64,000 nucleotides of DNA from JALYOC01 sp036675345 (GTDB lineage Bacteria > Myxococcota > Myxococcia > Myxococcales > Myxococcaceae), in NCBI GenBank assembly GCA_036675345.1, contig JAKFFE010000043.1, positions 1-64,000 of the forward strand, written 5' to 3'. How positions within the stretch are numbered: the stretch's first letter is position 1; the number at the start of each line of letters is the position of its first letter. Position numbers and translations under genes: made by a program. Below, piece by piece: positions 36,100 to 50,960 of the stretch. Below the pieces are notes generated by a model that was not told the DNA's origin, searched no databases, and was given only the letters and a program-made list of their open reading frames with translations.

Positions 36100-36933
36100 T
36101 TGATTCCTTTCTACCGTCCGCCCTCGTGGAGCCTTGGCCCGATCACCCTGGAGGTGTTCGGGGTGTTCGTCATGTTGGGCGTGTTGATCGGCGCCCGCTT
36201 TGCTTCCAAGGACGCCGAGCGGCGGGGCCTGGATCGCAACCTGATGGCGGACTTCGCCTTCTGGGGGCTGATCGGCGGGGTGATCGGCGGCCACCTGGTG
36301 CACCTGTTCTTCTACCACCCGGAGGAGCTGGAGGCCGGCGGGCTGATCAAGCTGCTCAAGGTCTGGGACGGGCTGTCCTCCACCGGCGGCCTGCTGGGCG
36401 GGGTGATCACCGCGCTGATCTTCTTCCGGCAGAAGAAGGTGAAGTTCCACACCTACGCGGACCCGCTGGCGATCGGCACCTCGATCGGCTGGGCGGTGTC
36501 GCGGCTGGGCTGCTTCGCGGTCCACGACCATCCGGGCCGGGTGACCGACTTCATCCTGGGGGTGAAGTTCCCGGCCAACGTGCTGGGCGCCGGGGTCCCC
36601 GCCGCCACCCGCCATGACCTGGGCCTGTACGACGCGCTGGCCCTGTTCGCGATGTTCGGGATCCTCTACACCCTGCGCAACCACGCCAAGATGACCGGCC
36701 GGCTGCTGCCGCTGCTGGCGCTGATGTACGGGGTGTGCCGCTTCCTGTTCGACTTCCTGCGGGCGATGCCCGGAGACCTGGGCTACGTGGACGCCCGCTA
36801 CCTGGGCCTGACCCCCGCGCAGTACGTGTGCTTCGCGATGGTCGCCTACGGGCTGTGGGGGCTGTTCGTGCACAAGTTGGACGCGGCGCCTCCGGTCCTT
36901 GCGGCCAAGCCGAAGCGGGCGGCGAAGGGGTAG
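36100..36933 (+). CDS. Lgt-like prolipoprotein diacylglyceryl transferase homologue
   Basis: A 277-residue polytopic membrane protein of the Lgt family, which moves diacylglyceryl from phosphatidylglycerol to lipobox Cys. The fold hallmarks are kept: ITLEVFGVFVMLGVLIGA, a Gly-rich central loop, and YGVCRFLFDFLR near the end. The signature loop reads SRLGCFAVHDHPGR instead of GRIGNFxNxE, so the usual Asn and Glu of that loop are replaced. The Arg of the C-terminal motif is kept, but its Glu is Asp. It may be a divergent Lgt or a paralogue with another acyl substrate. TTG start with GGAGG five bases upstream. Confidence 0.82.
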   Translation: MIPFYRPPSWSLGPITLEVFGVFVMLGVLIGARFASKDAERRGLDRNLMADFAFWGLIGGVIGGHLVHLFFYHPEELEAGGLIKLLKVWDGLSSTGGLLGGVITALIFFRQKKVKFHTYADPLAIGTSIGWAVSRLGCFAVHDHPGRVTDFILGVKFPANVLGAGVPAATRHDLGLYDALALFAMFGILYTLRNHAKMTGRLLPLLALMYGVCRFLFDFLRAMPGDLGYVDARYLGLTPAQYVCFAMVAYGLWGLFVHKLDAAPPVLAAKPKRAAKG

Positions 36934-36946
36934 CGAAGGGGGCGAT

Positions 36947-38296
36947 GTGCCGGACACCGAACAGCAGTTCAACATCTCCTCCGACGACTTCTCCCCCAAC
37001 GACCTGAGGGACGCCTGGCCGGTGCTCACCCACCAGGACCGGGTGCAGGGCTTCCGGATGCTGCCGGTGGGCACCGCCGACGACTTCTTCCTCTCCCTGG
37101 AGGCAGGCGAGCAGGTGGAGCTGCTCACGGTGATCACCCCCGGCGAACGCCGGGTCTACATGCGGCTGCTGCCGCCCGACGACGCGGCGGACGTGCTGCA
37201 GACCGCCGAACCTCCCGAGGTCCGCGAGGACCTGCTGGCCCAGCTGGACGACAACACCCGGCGCGAGGTGATCGCCCTGATGGCCTACGCGGAGGACGCC
37301 GCCGGTGGCCTGATGAACCCGCGGTTCGCGCGGGTCCGGGCGGAGATGAGCATCGACGAGGCGCTCTCCTACCTGCGCCGTCAGGCGCGGGAGAAGGTGG
37401 AGACCGTCTATTACGCCTACGCGCTGGACCCCCAGCAGAAGCTGTTGGGGGTGGTCTCGCTGCGGGAGCTGTTCCAGTCCCAGCCGCAGAACAAGGTGCG
37501 GGACGTGATGTCCAAGGCGGAGGACATGGTCACCGTCCTCGACAGCCTGGATCAGGAGGCGGTCTCGCACCTCTTCCAGGAGCACGACCTGGCCGCGGTG
37601 CCGGTGGTGGACGCCGAGGGGCGGATGAAGGGCATCGTCACCGTGGACGACATCGTGGATGTCGTCCAGGAGGAGGCCACCGAGGACATCCAGAAGGTCG
37701 GCGGGATGGAGGCCCTGGACGCCTCCTACTTCGAGACCTCCTTCCTCTCGATGATCCGCAAGCGGGGCGGCTGGCTGACCGTGCTCTCCCTGGGGCAGAT
37801 GCTGACCATCACCGCGATGGGGCACTTCGCCGACGAGATCGAGAAGGCGGTGGTGCTCAGCCTGTTCCTGCCGCTGATCATCTCCTCCGGCGGCAACTCC
37901 GGCTCCCAGGCCTCCACCCTGATCATCCGCTCGCTGGCGCTGGGGGAGATGCGGCTGGGGGACTGGTTCCGGGTCTTCCGCCGCGAGCTCTTCACCGGGC
38001 TGGTGCTGGGCGGAATCCTGGGGGTGGTGGGCCTGCTGCGCGTCACCGGCTGGCACTACTTCTTCGGGGAGTACGGCGAGCACTGGTCGGGGATCGGCCT
38101 CACGGTGGGGATCAGCCTGCTGGGGATCGTGCTCTGGGGCACCCTGGCCGGCGCCCTGCTCCCCTTTGCCCTGAGCCGGCTCAAGCTGGACCCCGCCAGC
38201 GCCTCGGCCCCGCTGGTGGCCACCCTGGTCGACATCTCCGGGGTGATCATCTACTTCGCGGTCGCCACCGCGATCCTCACCGGGACGATGCTGTGA
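36947..38296 (+). CDS. mgtE: Magnesium transporter MgtE
   Basis: A 449-residue Mg2+ channel of the inner membrane. The cytoplasmic N domain (about 1-130, MgtE_N repeats: LLPPDDAADVLQ) leads to tandem CBS domains (about 135-260; VVSLRELFQ, VTVDDIVDVVQEE). Five membrane helices follow, including the pore motif PLIISSGGNSGSQASTL. CBS and N domains sense Mg2+ and gate the pore. The start is GTG, 13 bases after the Lgt-like stop. The end overlaps capA by four bases (GTGA), so Lgt-like, mgtE and capA form one operon. Confidence 0.95.
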   Translation: MPDTEQQFNISSDDFSPNDLRDAWPVLTHQDRVQGFRMLPVGTADDFFLSLEAGEQVELLTVITPGERRVYMRLLPPDDAADVLQTAEPPEVREDLLAQLDDNTRREVIALMAYAEDAAGGLMNPRFARVRAEMSIDEALSYLRRQAREKVETVYYAYALDPQQKLLGVVSLRELFQSQPQNKVRDVMSKAEDMVTVLDSLDQEAVSHLFQEHDLAAVPVVDAEGRMKGIVTVDDIVDVVQEEATEDIQKVGGMEALDASYFETSFLSMIRKRGGWLTVLSLGQMLTITAMGHFADEIEKAVVLSLFLPLIISSGGNSGSQASTLIIRSLALGEMRLGDWFRVFRRELFTGLVLGGILGVVGLLRVTGWHYFFGEYGEHWSGIGLTVGISLLGIVLWGTLAGALLPFALSRLKLDPASASAPLVATLVDISGVIIYFAVATAILTGTML

Positions 38297-39837
38297 TCCG
38301 CCTGCTGCTGCCCCTGCTCCTGCTGGTCGGCTGTGCCACCCCCCGCCTCTCCGCCCCGCCGCCCGTCGCGCCGCGCGAGGAGCCGGCCCCCGCTCCCCAG
38401 GAGACCTCGCCTGTCGCGGAGGCGGTGGCCGCGGTCCCGCCACCCGCCGAACCGCCCTTGCCCCCGGCGGTCCCCAGCGTGGCGCCCCGGGTGCCCTTCA
38501 CCATCGAACCCCAGGTGCAGGACCGGGCCCTGGCCCAGGCCGCGTATCGGAAGGGCGTCGCCGCGCTCAAGGCCCGGGACCTCCCCGCCGCCATCGAGCA
38601 GCTCTCCGCCTGCGCCGCCCACCAGACCCGCCGCGCCGACTGTCGCTGGGAGCTGGGCTGGGCGCTGTTCCAGGACGCGCGCTGGCAGGACGCCCGCGAC
38701 GTGTGGACCCAGGTGGCCCAGGGCCGGCGCGGCGATCCCCAGGTGGAGAAGGCGCTGGCGCTGGTGGAGGCCCAGGCCCGGCTGCAGGAGACCCTGGACG
38801 CCGCCGAGGCCTTCCCTCCCCCCCCGCTGGCGCCGGCGCCCCCCGACTCCCGGCTGCGGCTGCGCGCGGTGGGGGACGTGATGCTGGGCACCGACTTCCC
38901 CGCCGGGCTGTTGCCTCCCCAGGAGGGCGCCACGGTGCTCCAGGCGGTGGCCCCGCTGCTGGCGGACGCGGATCTGACCTTCGTGAACCTGGAGGGCCCG
39001 CTTTGCGATTCGGGCTCCACCGCCAAGTGCGGCAAGCGCGGGGGCAACTGCTACGCCTTCCGCTCCCCCACCCGCTACGCGGACCATCTGGTGACCGCCG
39101 GGGTGGACCTGGCCAGCACCGCCAACAACCACTCCGGTGACTTCGGCGAGGGGTGCCGGCGGGAGACGGAGCAGGCGCTGGACGCCCGACAGATCGCCTG
39201 GAGCGGGCCGCCGGGGACGGTGGCCACCAAGATCCACCAGGGGCTGCGGATCGGGATGGTGGCCTTCCACACCAACCCCGCCACCCAGTACCTGCTGGAT
39301 CTGGAGACCGCCCGCCGGCTGGTGCGGGCCACCGCCCAGACCCACCACCTGGTGGTGGTCTCCTTCCACGGGGGCGCGGAGGGGGCGGGCAAGCAGCGCG
39401 TCCCCCCCGGCAGCGAGTTCTTCTTCGGCGAGGACCGCGGAGACCTCCGCCGCTTCGCCCACGCGGTGGTGGAGGCGGGCGCGGATCTGGTGCTGGGCCA
39501 TGGCCCGCACGTGCTGCGCGGAATGGAGCTCTACCAGGACCGGCTGATCGCCTACTCGCTTGGGAACTTCGCCACCTATGGGCCGTTCACCCTCAGCGGG
39601 CCGCAGGGGCTGGGGGCGATCCTGGAGGTGGTGCTGGATCCGGAGGGCCGCTTCGTCGGCGGCCTGCTGCTGCCCACCCGGCAGGTGGGGGAAGGGATTC
39701 CCCAGCCGGACCCGGAGAAGAAGGCGCTGGAGCGGGTGCGGACCCTGTCCCGGGAGGACTTCCCCGACACCTACCTGGAAGTCGGCGAGGACGGCACCCT
39801 CTCCCGCCGGGCGCCCAGCACCGTCAGCTGGCGCTAG
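38293..39837 (+). CDS. CapA-like metallophosphatase-fold lipoprotein
   Basis: A 514-residue exported protein. The lipobox is LLLLVGC (Cys near 14), then a Pro-rich linker, a TPR-like helical pair (AYRKGVAALKARDLPAAIEQL..., about 75-170) and a CapA/PgsA domain (about 190-490). The domain motifs are AVGDVMLG, NLEGPLCD, STANNHSGDFGEG, VVSFHGGAEG and LGHGPHVLRGMELY, matching the calcineurin-like fold implicated in poly-gamma-glutamate capsule handling. No capB or capC is near, so a role in capsule synthesis is doubtful; an envelope hydrolase is possible. Coupled to mgtE by overlap. Confidence 0.88.
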   Translation: MIRLLLPLLLLVGCATPRLSAPPPVAPREEPAPAPQETSPVAEAVAAVPPPAEPPLPPAVPSVAPRVPFTIEPQVQDRALAQAAYRKGVAALKARDLPAAIEQLSACAAHQTRRADCRWELGWALFQDARWQDARDVWTQVAQGRRGDPQVEKALALVEAQARLQETLDAAEAFPPPPLAPAPPDSRLRLRAVGDVMLGTDFPAGLLPPQEGATVLQAVAPLLADADLTFVNLEGPLCDSGSTAKCGKRGGNCYAFRSPTRYADHLVTAGVDLASTANNHSGDFGEGCRRETEQALDARQIAWSGPPGTVATKIHQGLRIGMVAFHTNPATQYLLDLETARRLVRATAQTHHLVVVSFHGGAEGAGKQRVPPGSEFFFGEDRGDLRRFAHAVVEAGADLVLGHGPHVLRGMELYQDRLIAYSLGNFATYGPFTLSGPQGLGAILEVVLDPEGRFVGGLLLPTRQVGEGIPQPDPEKKALERVRTLSREDFPDTYLEVGEDGTLSRRAPSTVSWR

Positions 39838-39872
39838 CGCCGGGCGAACAGGAAGTGGTGCCCGGTGTTGGC

Positions 39873-41470
39873 TCAGCTCCGGGCGTGGTGGCGCGGGATC
39901 CGAACATGGAAGGCGCTGCCCTTGCCCGCCTCGCCCGGGGACTCCACCCACATCTGACCGCCGTGCTGGGCGACGATCCCGTGGGAGATGGTCAGCCCCA
40001 GCCCCAGCCCGCCGTAGCGGGAGCCATGGGCGCGGCCGAACCGTTCGAAGATCAGCTCCTGCTTCTCCTTGGGGATGCCCACCCCGGAGTCGGAGACCGA
40101 GAGGTGGACGTTGTCCCCCTCCAGCTCCGCGAGCACCTTCACCGCACCGCCGTCGGGCGAGTAGCGGACCGCGTTGGAGAGCAGGTTCACCACCACCTGC
40201 TCGATGCGGGAGCGGTCCCCCTCCACCGCCAGGCTGTCGGGGACCTTCACCTGGATCGGGTGGTTCTGGGAGAGAGGCTGGGTCCGTTCGGCGACCTCGT
40301 GCAGCAGCTGCCCCAGATCGAACTGCTCCAGCTCCAGCGCCAGCCGTCCGGCCTGCAGCCGGCTGACGTCCAGCAGATCCTCGACCAGCTTCGCCATCCG
40401 GTCGATCTGCTTCATGATGATCCGCAGCGCCTTGCCCGGCCCCGGCTGGTCGGTCTGCTCGCCCAGCCGCATCAACGCCAGGTGGGCATGTCCCTTGGCC
40501 GCCTGCAGCGGGGTGCGCAGCTCGTGGGAGGCGGCGGCCAAGAAGGAGTCCTTGGCCTCGTTGGCCGCCCGCAGCGCCTCTTCCGCCTGCTTGCGATCGT
40601 CGAAGTCGGTGGCGGTGACGATCCAGCCCACCACCTGCCCTCCCTCGTCCAGCTCCGGGACCCCGGAGAGCAGGTACCAGCGGTAGGTCCCACCCACCCG
40701 GGACCGCAGGCGGTACTGGCCCTCGAACAGCCGGGCGCCCCGGGCCGCGCTCTTCCAGGCCTCGTCCAGGGTGCCGCGCTCGTCGGGGTGCACCGGGATT
40801 CCCACCCGGGCGCTCTCCTCGTCCAGCTGGCGGGCCGCCTCGTTGGCATAGTCCACCCCACCGTCGGGACGCAGCACCCACACGCAGTGGGGCATGGAGT
40901 CGATCACCCCCCGGTAGCGCCGCTCGCTGCGCCGCTCGAGGTCGCCCAGCTCCTTCTCCCGGAGCATCGCCTCCTGACGCTTGATCTGTTCGCCCTTGCG
41001 GAACAGGTCCACGAACACCGTGACCTTGGAGCGCAGGATCTCCGGGTCGAACGGCTTGAGCAGATAGTCCACCGCGCCGTGGGCGTAGCCCTTGAATACG
41101 TGCGCCGCGTCGCGGGAGAGCGCGGTGAGGAAGATGATCGGGATGTGCCGGGTGCGGGGGCGTTCCTTGATGATGGTGGCGGTGCGAAAGCCGTCCAGCC
41201 CCGGCATCTGCACGTCCATCAAGATGACCGCGTACTCCTCCTTGAGCAGCCGCCGCAGCGCCTCCTCACCGGAGGTGGCCTCCACCACCGGCTGCCCCAG
41301 CGGTTCGAGGATTCCCCGCAGCGCCAGCAGGTTGGCCGGGTGGTCGTCCACGATCAGGATCGGCGCGGCGATCGCCTCCATCCCCGAGGCCCGCGCGGAG
41401 GTCACGCCCCCGGCGGGAGTGGGCGCGTCTGGGCGCGTCTCCTCCTCTTTCCCTGCCGATCCCGTGTTCA

Positions 41471-41474
<4 letters not shown>
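39873..41474 (-). CDS. Hybrid: receiver-PAS-histidine kinase
   Basis: A 533-residue soluble signalling protein. The receiver domain is N-terminal (about 35-150; ILIVDDHPANLL, phospho-acceptor Asp87 in ILMDVQMPG, Lys in YLLKPFD). A PAS domain with PAC-like end (about 190-305) follows. The HisKA domain has His317 in SHELRTPL and the ATPase domain has N- and G-boxes (NLLSNAVRYS, SGVGIPKE, GLGLGLTI). Its ATG overlaps the stop of the poly-HAMP kinase by four bases, so the two proteins are made together. It probably receives phosphate from that kinase on Asp87 and controls its own kinase output. Confidence 0.93.
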
Positions 41475-47317
<5,843 letters not shown>

Positions 47318-47515
47318 TCGAGACCTCCTGGTCCTATCCGTGATCAACCTGTCCCCTGGGGCCTTCCGTTCCCACCCGGCCTTGCTCCCCTGGCTCCAGG
47401 GCAGCCAGCCAGGCAAGGGACGACGCAAGTGCGCGAGCTTCGGGTGTTTTCTTGACCGGGGATCGAATCGAGCGACAGTGCGCTACAGGGAGGTAGCGTC
47501 CTGGATCTGTCGAAC

Positions 47516-47971
47516 GTGGAGATGGAGTGCCGGGCCTGTGGGGTGGCGATGACGCCGCACTCTGGAGGCGGGGGCACCATGCAGTACTTCCGCTGTCCCC
47601 GGTGCCGCCGGTGGATCTCCTCGACCTATTCGGACGTGCTGCGCTCGGACTCCAAGTTCCAGGCGCGTCCGGTGGGCTCCCAGCAGAAGCCGGCCGCCGA
47701 CTTCGAGGCGGTCAAGTCCCGGCTGGAGCGGTGGCTGTCCTCGCTGGATGACCAGGATCCCTACCGGTTGCTGGGGGTCTCCCCGGTGGACTCGGATGTC
47801 CAGATCAAGACCCGCTACCGGGAGCTGGCGATGGCGTCCCACCCGGACCGCGGCGGGGACGCCGAGCGGATGCGGACCCTGAACCTGGCCTACGAGCGGA
47901 TCCTCTCCCACCGCGCCCGTCGTGCCAGCGAGCAGGCCCGGCAGCCCGCGCTGGTCGCCGTCGCCCCCTAA
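47516..47971 (+). CDS. Zinc-ribbon DnaJ-domain protein
   Basis: A 151-residue protein. The N-terminus has a two-pair zinc ribbon (CRAC and CPRC, about residues 5-35), then a linker and a C-terminal J domain (about 80-135; DPYRLLGVSPVDSD, HPD in ASHPDRGG). J domains activate the ATPase of Hsp70 partners such as the DnaK encoded at the left of the window. Putting the J domain at the C-terminus, with a zinc ribbon in front, differs from classical DnaJ. GTG 47516 and ATG 47522 are both possible starts. It is divergent from the giant kinase across about 200 bases with no other gene. Confidence 0.85.
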   Translation: MEMECRACGVAMTPHSGGGGTMQYFRCPRCRRWISSTYSDVLRSDSKFQARPVGSQQKPAADFEAVKSRLERWLSSLDDQDPYRLLGVSPVDSDVQIKTRYRELAMASHPDRGGDAERMRTLNLAYERILSHRARRASEQARQPALVAVAP

Positions 47972-47987
47972 CCGGGCCCCGCTGAGG

Positions 47988-47993
47988 TAGAAA
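47988..47993 (+). promoter_or_regulatory. Candidate -10 for leaderless HEAT-like gene
   Basis: TAGAAA is six bases before the GTG at 48000, which lacks a ribosome site. The match to TATAAT is partial. Confidence 0.3.
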
Positions 47994-47999
47994 GCGGTC

Positions 48000-48494
48000 G
48001 TGCGCACCCTCCTCTCCTTGTTCTGTGCAGTGGGTCTCTCCCAGGTCGCCTGGGCCCAGCAGCCCGCAACGGCTGCCACCTCGGAGGACGCCGCCCTGCT
48101 GCGCGCGATCCTGGCCGCCTACGAGCCTGCCCCCGAGGAGATCCGGGTCCTGGCAGTGGAGGATCTGGGGCTGCTGGGCGATCCGCGGGTGATCAACCTG
48201 CTGGCCGACTTCGCCCTCGATCCGTATCCGGCGGTGCAGCTGGCGGCGGTGCGCGCCCTGCGCAGCTACCAGCACCCGCGCGCGGAGGAGATCCTGGCCA
48301 ACCTGATCCGGCATCCCCGCCCCGGCGAGGCGGTGAAGCTGGCCGCCCTGGAGGGCCTGGCCTTCCAGCGCACCCGCACTTCGCAGATCCTGCTGGAGAG
48401 CATCCAGGCGGACTCCCGCCACGGGGTGCGCCTGCAGACCTTCGCCCGGGAGCTCCTCTCCCGCGGCGCTTCCCCCGCCGCCTCCCCCAAGTAA
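48000..48494 (+). CDS. Secreted HEAT-repeat protein
   Basis: A 164-residue exported protein. The signal peptide (LLSLFCAVGLSQVAWA, cleaved before QQPA) is followed by about four short alpha-helical repeats of HEAT type (EDLGLLGDPRVINLLADFALD; AVRALRSYQHPRAEEILANLI). Such repeats make protein-binding solenoids; the partner is unknown, and it is presumably periplasmic. The GTG start is right for the signal peptide. It is only four bases upstream of proC, so it may be co-transcribed with it. Confidence 0.75.
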   Translation: MRTLLSLFCAVGLSQVAWAQQPATAATSEDAALLRAILAAYEPAPEEIRVLAVEDLGLLGDPRVINLLADFALDPYPAVQLAAVRALRSYQHPRAEEILANLIRHPRPGEAVKLAALEGLAFQRTRTSQILLESIQADSRHGVRLQTFARELLSRGASPAASPK

Positions 48495-48498
48495 CCCC

Positions 48499-49326
48499 AT
48501 GCTCAAGAAGAAGATCGCGTTCATTGGCACCGGCAACATGGCGGAGGCCCTGATCAAGGGGCTGCTGCGCGCCGAGCAGGCGCTGCCGGGGGAGATCACC
48601 GCCACCTTCCGCCGCGGCGAGCGGATGGAGGAATTCAAGAAGGGCTATCCGGTCAACGTCACCACCGACAACATGCGCGCGGCCCAGGAGGCCGACGTGG
48701 TGGTGCTGGCGGTCAAGCCCCAGGTGATGGGCAAGGTCCTGGTCCAGATCGCTCCGGCGATTGATCACTCCAAGCTGGTGATCTCGGTGGCGGCCGGAGT
48801 TCCGATCGCCGCGCTGGAGCGGAAGCTGGGCGCCGGCGCGCGGATCGTCCGCGCCATGCCCAACACCCCCTCCCTGGTCGGTTCTGGCGCCTGCGCGCTG
48901 GCCCCCGGCGAGCACGCCACCCAGGAGGACCTGGACACGGCCAGCGCCATCTTCCAGTCGGTGGGGATCACCACCGTGCTGGAGGAGAGCCTGCTGGACG
49001 CGGTCACCGGACTCTCCGGCAGCGGCCCGGCCTACGTGTTCTTGATGATCGAGGCCCTCTCCGACGCCGGGGTGAAGGTCGGCCTGCCCCGCTACACCGC
49101 GCTGAAGCTGGCGGCGCAGACTGTGTTCGGCAGCGCGCAGCTGCTGATCGAGACCGGGTCCCATCCCGGACAGCTCAAGGATCAGGTCACCTCCCCGGGA
49201 GGGACCGCGATCGCCGGGCTGCACACCCTGGAGGCCGGGGGACTGCGCACCACCCTGATCAACGCGGTGGAGGCGGCCACCAAGCGCGCTCGCGAGCTGG
49301 GCGAGCAGTTCCTGGAGAAGAACTAG
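48499..49326 (+). CDS. proC: Pyrroline-5-carboxylate reductase
   Basis: A 275-residue cytoplasmic enzyme that reduces pyrroline-5-carboxylate to proline with NAD(P)H, the last step of proline synthesis. The Rossmann fingerprint is IAFIGTGNMAEALIKGLL, VVVLAVKPQVM follows, and the C-terminal substrate site is SGSGPAYVFLMIEAL with DQVTSPGGTAIAGL, the P5CR signature. Its length is the family norm. It follows the HEAT-repeat gene by four bases. Confidence 0.97.
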   Translation: MLKKKIAFIGTGNMAEALIKGLLRAEQALPGEITATFRRGERMEEFKKGYPVNVTTDNMRAAQEADVVVLAVKPQVMGKVLVQIAPAIDHSKLVISVAAGVPIAALERKLGAGARIVRAMPNTPSLVGSGACALAPGEHATQEDLDTASAIFQSVGITTVLEESLLDAVTGLSGSGPAYVFLMIEALSDAGVKVGLPRYTALKLAAQTVFGSAQLLIETGSHPGQLKDQVTSPGGTAIAGLHTLEAGGLRTTLINAVEAATKRARELGEQFLEKN

Positions 49327-49451
49327 CCGGGCGTCGACGCGCACACTGCGGACGGTGTCCCGCCCTTTCGCGAGTAGCGGTCCGGAATAGTCGCCTGGGA
49401 CTGCAAGGCGAGCGAATTGCACGATCGGCTGGGAACCGCCTGGAGGTGCGT

Positions 49452-50882
49452 ATGTCGTTTCGCGGTCTGGCGCTGACAGCGCTGCCGTTGTGGGTGATTG
49501 GCTGCGTGACCGCAGGGCCGATGCCGGGCGCGACGTTCACCACGTCCACCGCGGATCCGCGCGCCCAGGTGGAGGTGAGCGCCGCGCTCTCCCCGGGCTA
49601 CTTCGTCACCGACGCGGTCGTCCCGCTGGGAGAAGAGCGCGCGTCCTACGGCACCGTCCTCCCGCAGCTCTCCGGGTTCGTGGATCCGGGCCGGCTGCTG
49701 GGGGACCTGGGCGTTTCGATCGGCGCCCGCGTGGTGGGCGGGGCGGCCGGATACCTGGAGCCGATGGTGCGCTATCGGCGCTCCTTCGGCGAGGAGCGCC
49801 GCTTCGGTCTGGCGCTCACCGCGGGCGGCGCCTACGGCCACTACAGCGATCCGGAGCGGCCGCCGCTGGAGCTGTCGCTGATCAAGGGCACGTTGGAGGC
49901 GGCAGGCGATCTGCGGTTGACCTCGCCCTCCTGGGTCGAGCTCCATGCGATCGGCGGTGGCGCGCTCACGGTGCTGGCCGCGGACGGAAAGTGGTGCGCC
50001 AGCCCGGAGTCCGGCCTGGCCGGCGCGTGTCCCACCGAGCCGCGGACGGCGCCGCTGCTGGTCGGGACCGCCTCGGCACTGGGGCTGTTCCCGGCGGCGT
50101 ACGCGGGGCTGGCGGTGGATCTTGGACGGACCTGGACCGGGATCTTCCACCTGGTGCGGCTGTCCGCGATTCTCGCGGGTGGCAACCTCCCCCAGGTCTC
50201 CGCGCTCCCGCAGACCACGCTGAGCGCAGACACCGAGGTCGCCGCCGCCACCGCTCCCCGGGCCTGGTGGGGCATGTGGGGGCTGTCGCTGACCGTTGCG
50301 CTGGGTCAGGGAGCACCGGCGCGCGACGAGCAGGTGGCGCCCACCGGCCCCTCCGCGCCTACTCCCCAAACGCCGGGGACAATCCGTGGGCGGGTGCTGG
50401 CGGGCCAGACGCCGGTGGCCGGGGGGGTGGTGCGTTCGAAGGGCGGTGCGCAGACCACCACCGGTCCCGACGGGGGGTTCGAGTTGCCAGCCGAGGGCCC
50501 GGGGGTGGTCGAACTGGAGGTCGCCAAGGCCGGGTTCCTGGTCGCCACCGAGGCGGTCCATGTCCCCCCCGGCGGCCAGGCGGAGCTGTCGGTCCGGCTG
50601 GAGCGGGCGGTCCTTCCCCCGCCGGCCACGGTCCGCGGAGAGGTCCGCAGCGGAGGCCAGCCGGCCCGGGGGGTGAGCGTGGCGGTGCTGGGGGACCTGG
50701 CCCCGCAACGCACCGAGGTCCGCACCGATGACGAGGGCCGCTTCGAGCTGCACGTGCCCCAGGGCGATTACCGGCTGCAGTTCACCGGAGCGCGGTACGT
50801 GCGGCAGGTGAAGGCCCTGAGCGTCGAGAGCGGGCAGCAGGCGCTCTTCTTCGTGGAGCTGGCTCCGGTGGCTGACCCATAG
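49452..50882 (+). CDS. Outer-surface lipoprotein with carboxypeptidase-regulatory folds
   Basis: A 476-residue lipoprotein with lipobox VIGC near residue 18. Residues about 30-290 are beta-rich with alternating patterns, perhaps a barrel-like or beta-sandwich region. Two carboxypeptidase-regulatory-like domains follow (about 315-390: GTIRGRVLAGQTPVAGGVV; 395-470: TVRGEVRSGGQPARGVSV), which usually act as surface-exposed structural modules. ATG 49452 lies five bases after GGAGG; GTG 49446 is less likely. The function is unknown. Confidence 0.75.
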   Translation: MSFRGLALTALPLWVIGCVTAGPMPGATFTTSTADPRAQVEVSAALSPGYFVTDAVVPLGEERASYGTVLPQLSGFVDPGRLLGDLGVSIGARVVGGAAGYLEPMVRYRRSFGEERRFGLALTAGGAYGHYSDPERPPLELSLIKGTLEAAGDLRLTSPSWVELHAIGGGALTVLAADGKWCASPESGLAGACPTEPRTAPLLVGTASALGLFPAAYAGLAVDLGRTWTGIFHLVRLSAILAGGNLPQVSALPQTTLSADTEVAAATAPRAWWGMWGLSLTVALGQGAPARDEQVAPTGPSAPTPQTPGTIRGRVLAGQTPVAGGVVRSKGGAQTTTGPDGGFELPAEGPGVVELEVAKAGFLVATEAVHVPPGGQAELSVRLERAVLPPPATVRGEVRSGGQPARGVSVAVLGDLAPQRTEVRTDDEGRFELHVPQGDYRLQFTGARYVRQVKALSVESGQQALFFVELAPVADP

Positions 50883-50926
50883 CGGGGCCGGCAGGCAGCC
50901 AGACGCGGCCTGAAGGAGACGGTTCC

Positions 50927-50954
50927 TGGAGACGGTGCTCAACGTGGGTAGAAT
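50927..50954 (+). promoter_or_regulatory. Leaderless promoter of DivIVA-like gene
   Basis: TGGAGA (50927-50932) and TAGAAT (50949-50954) are spaced 16 bases. The TAGAAT box ends six bases before ATG, so transcription should begin at or beside the start codon. There is no Shine-Dalgarno. Confidence 0.5.
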
Positions 50955-50960
50955 GGCGGC

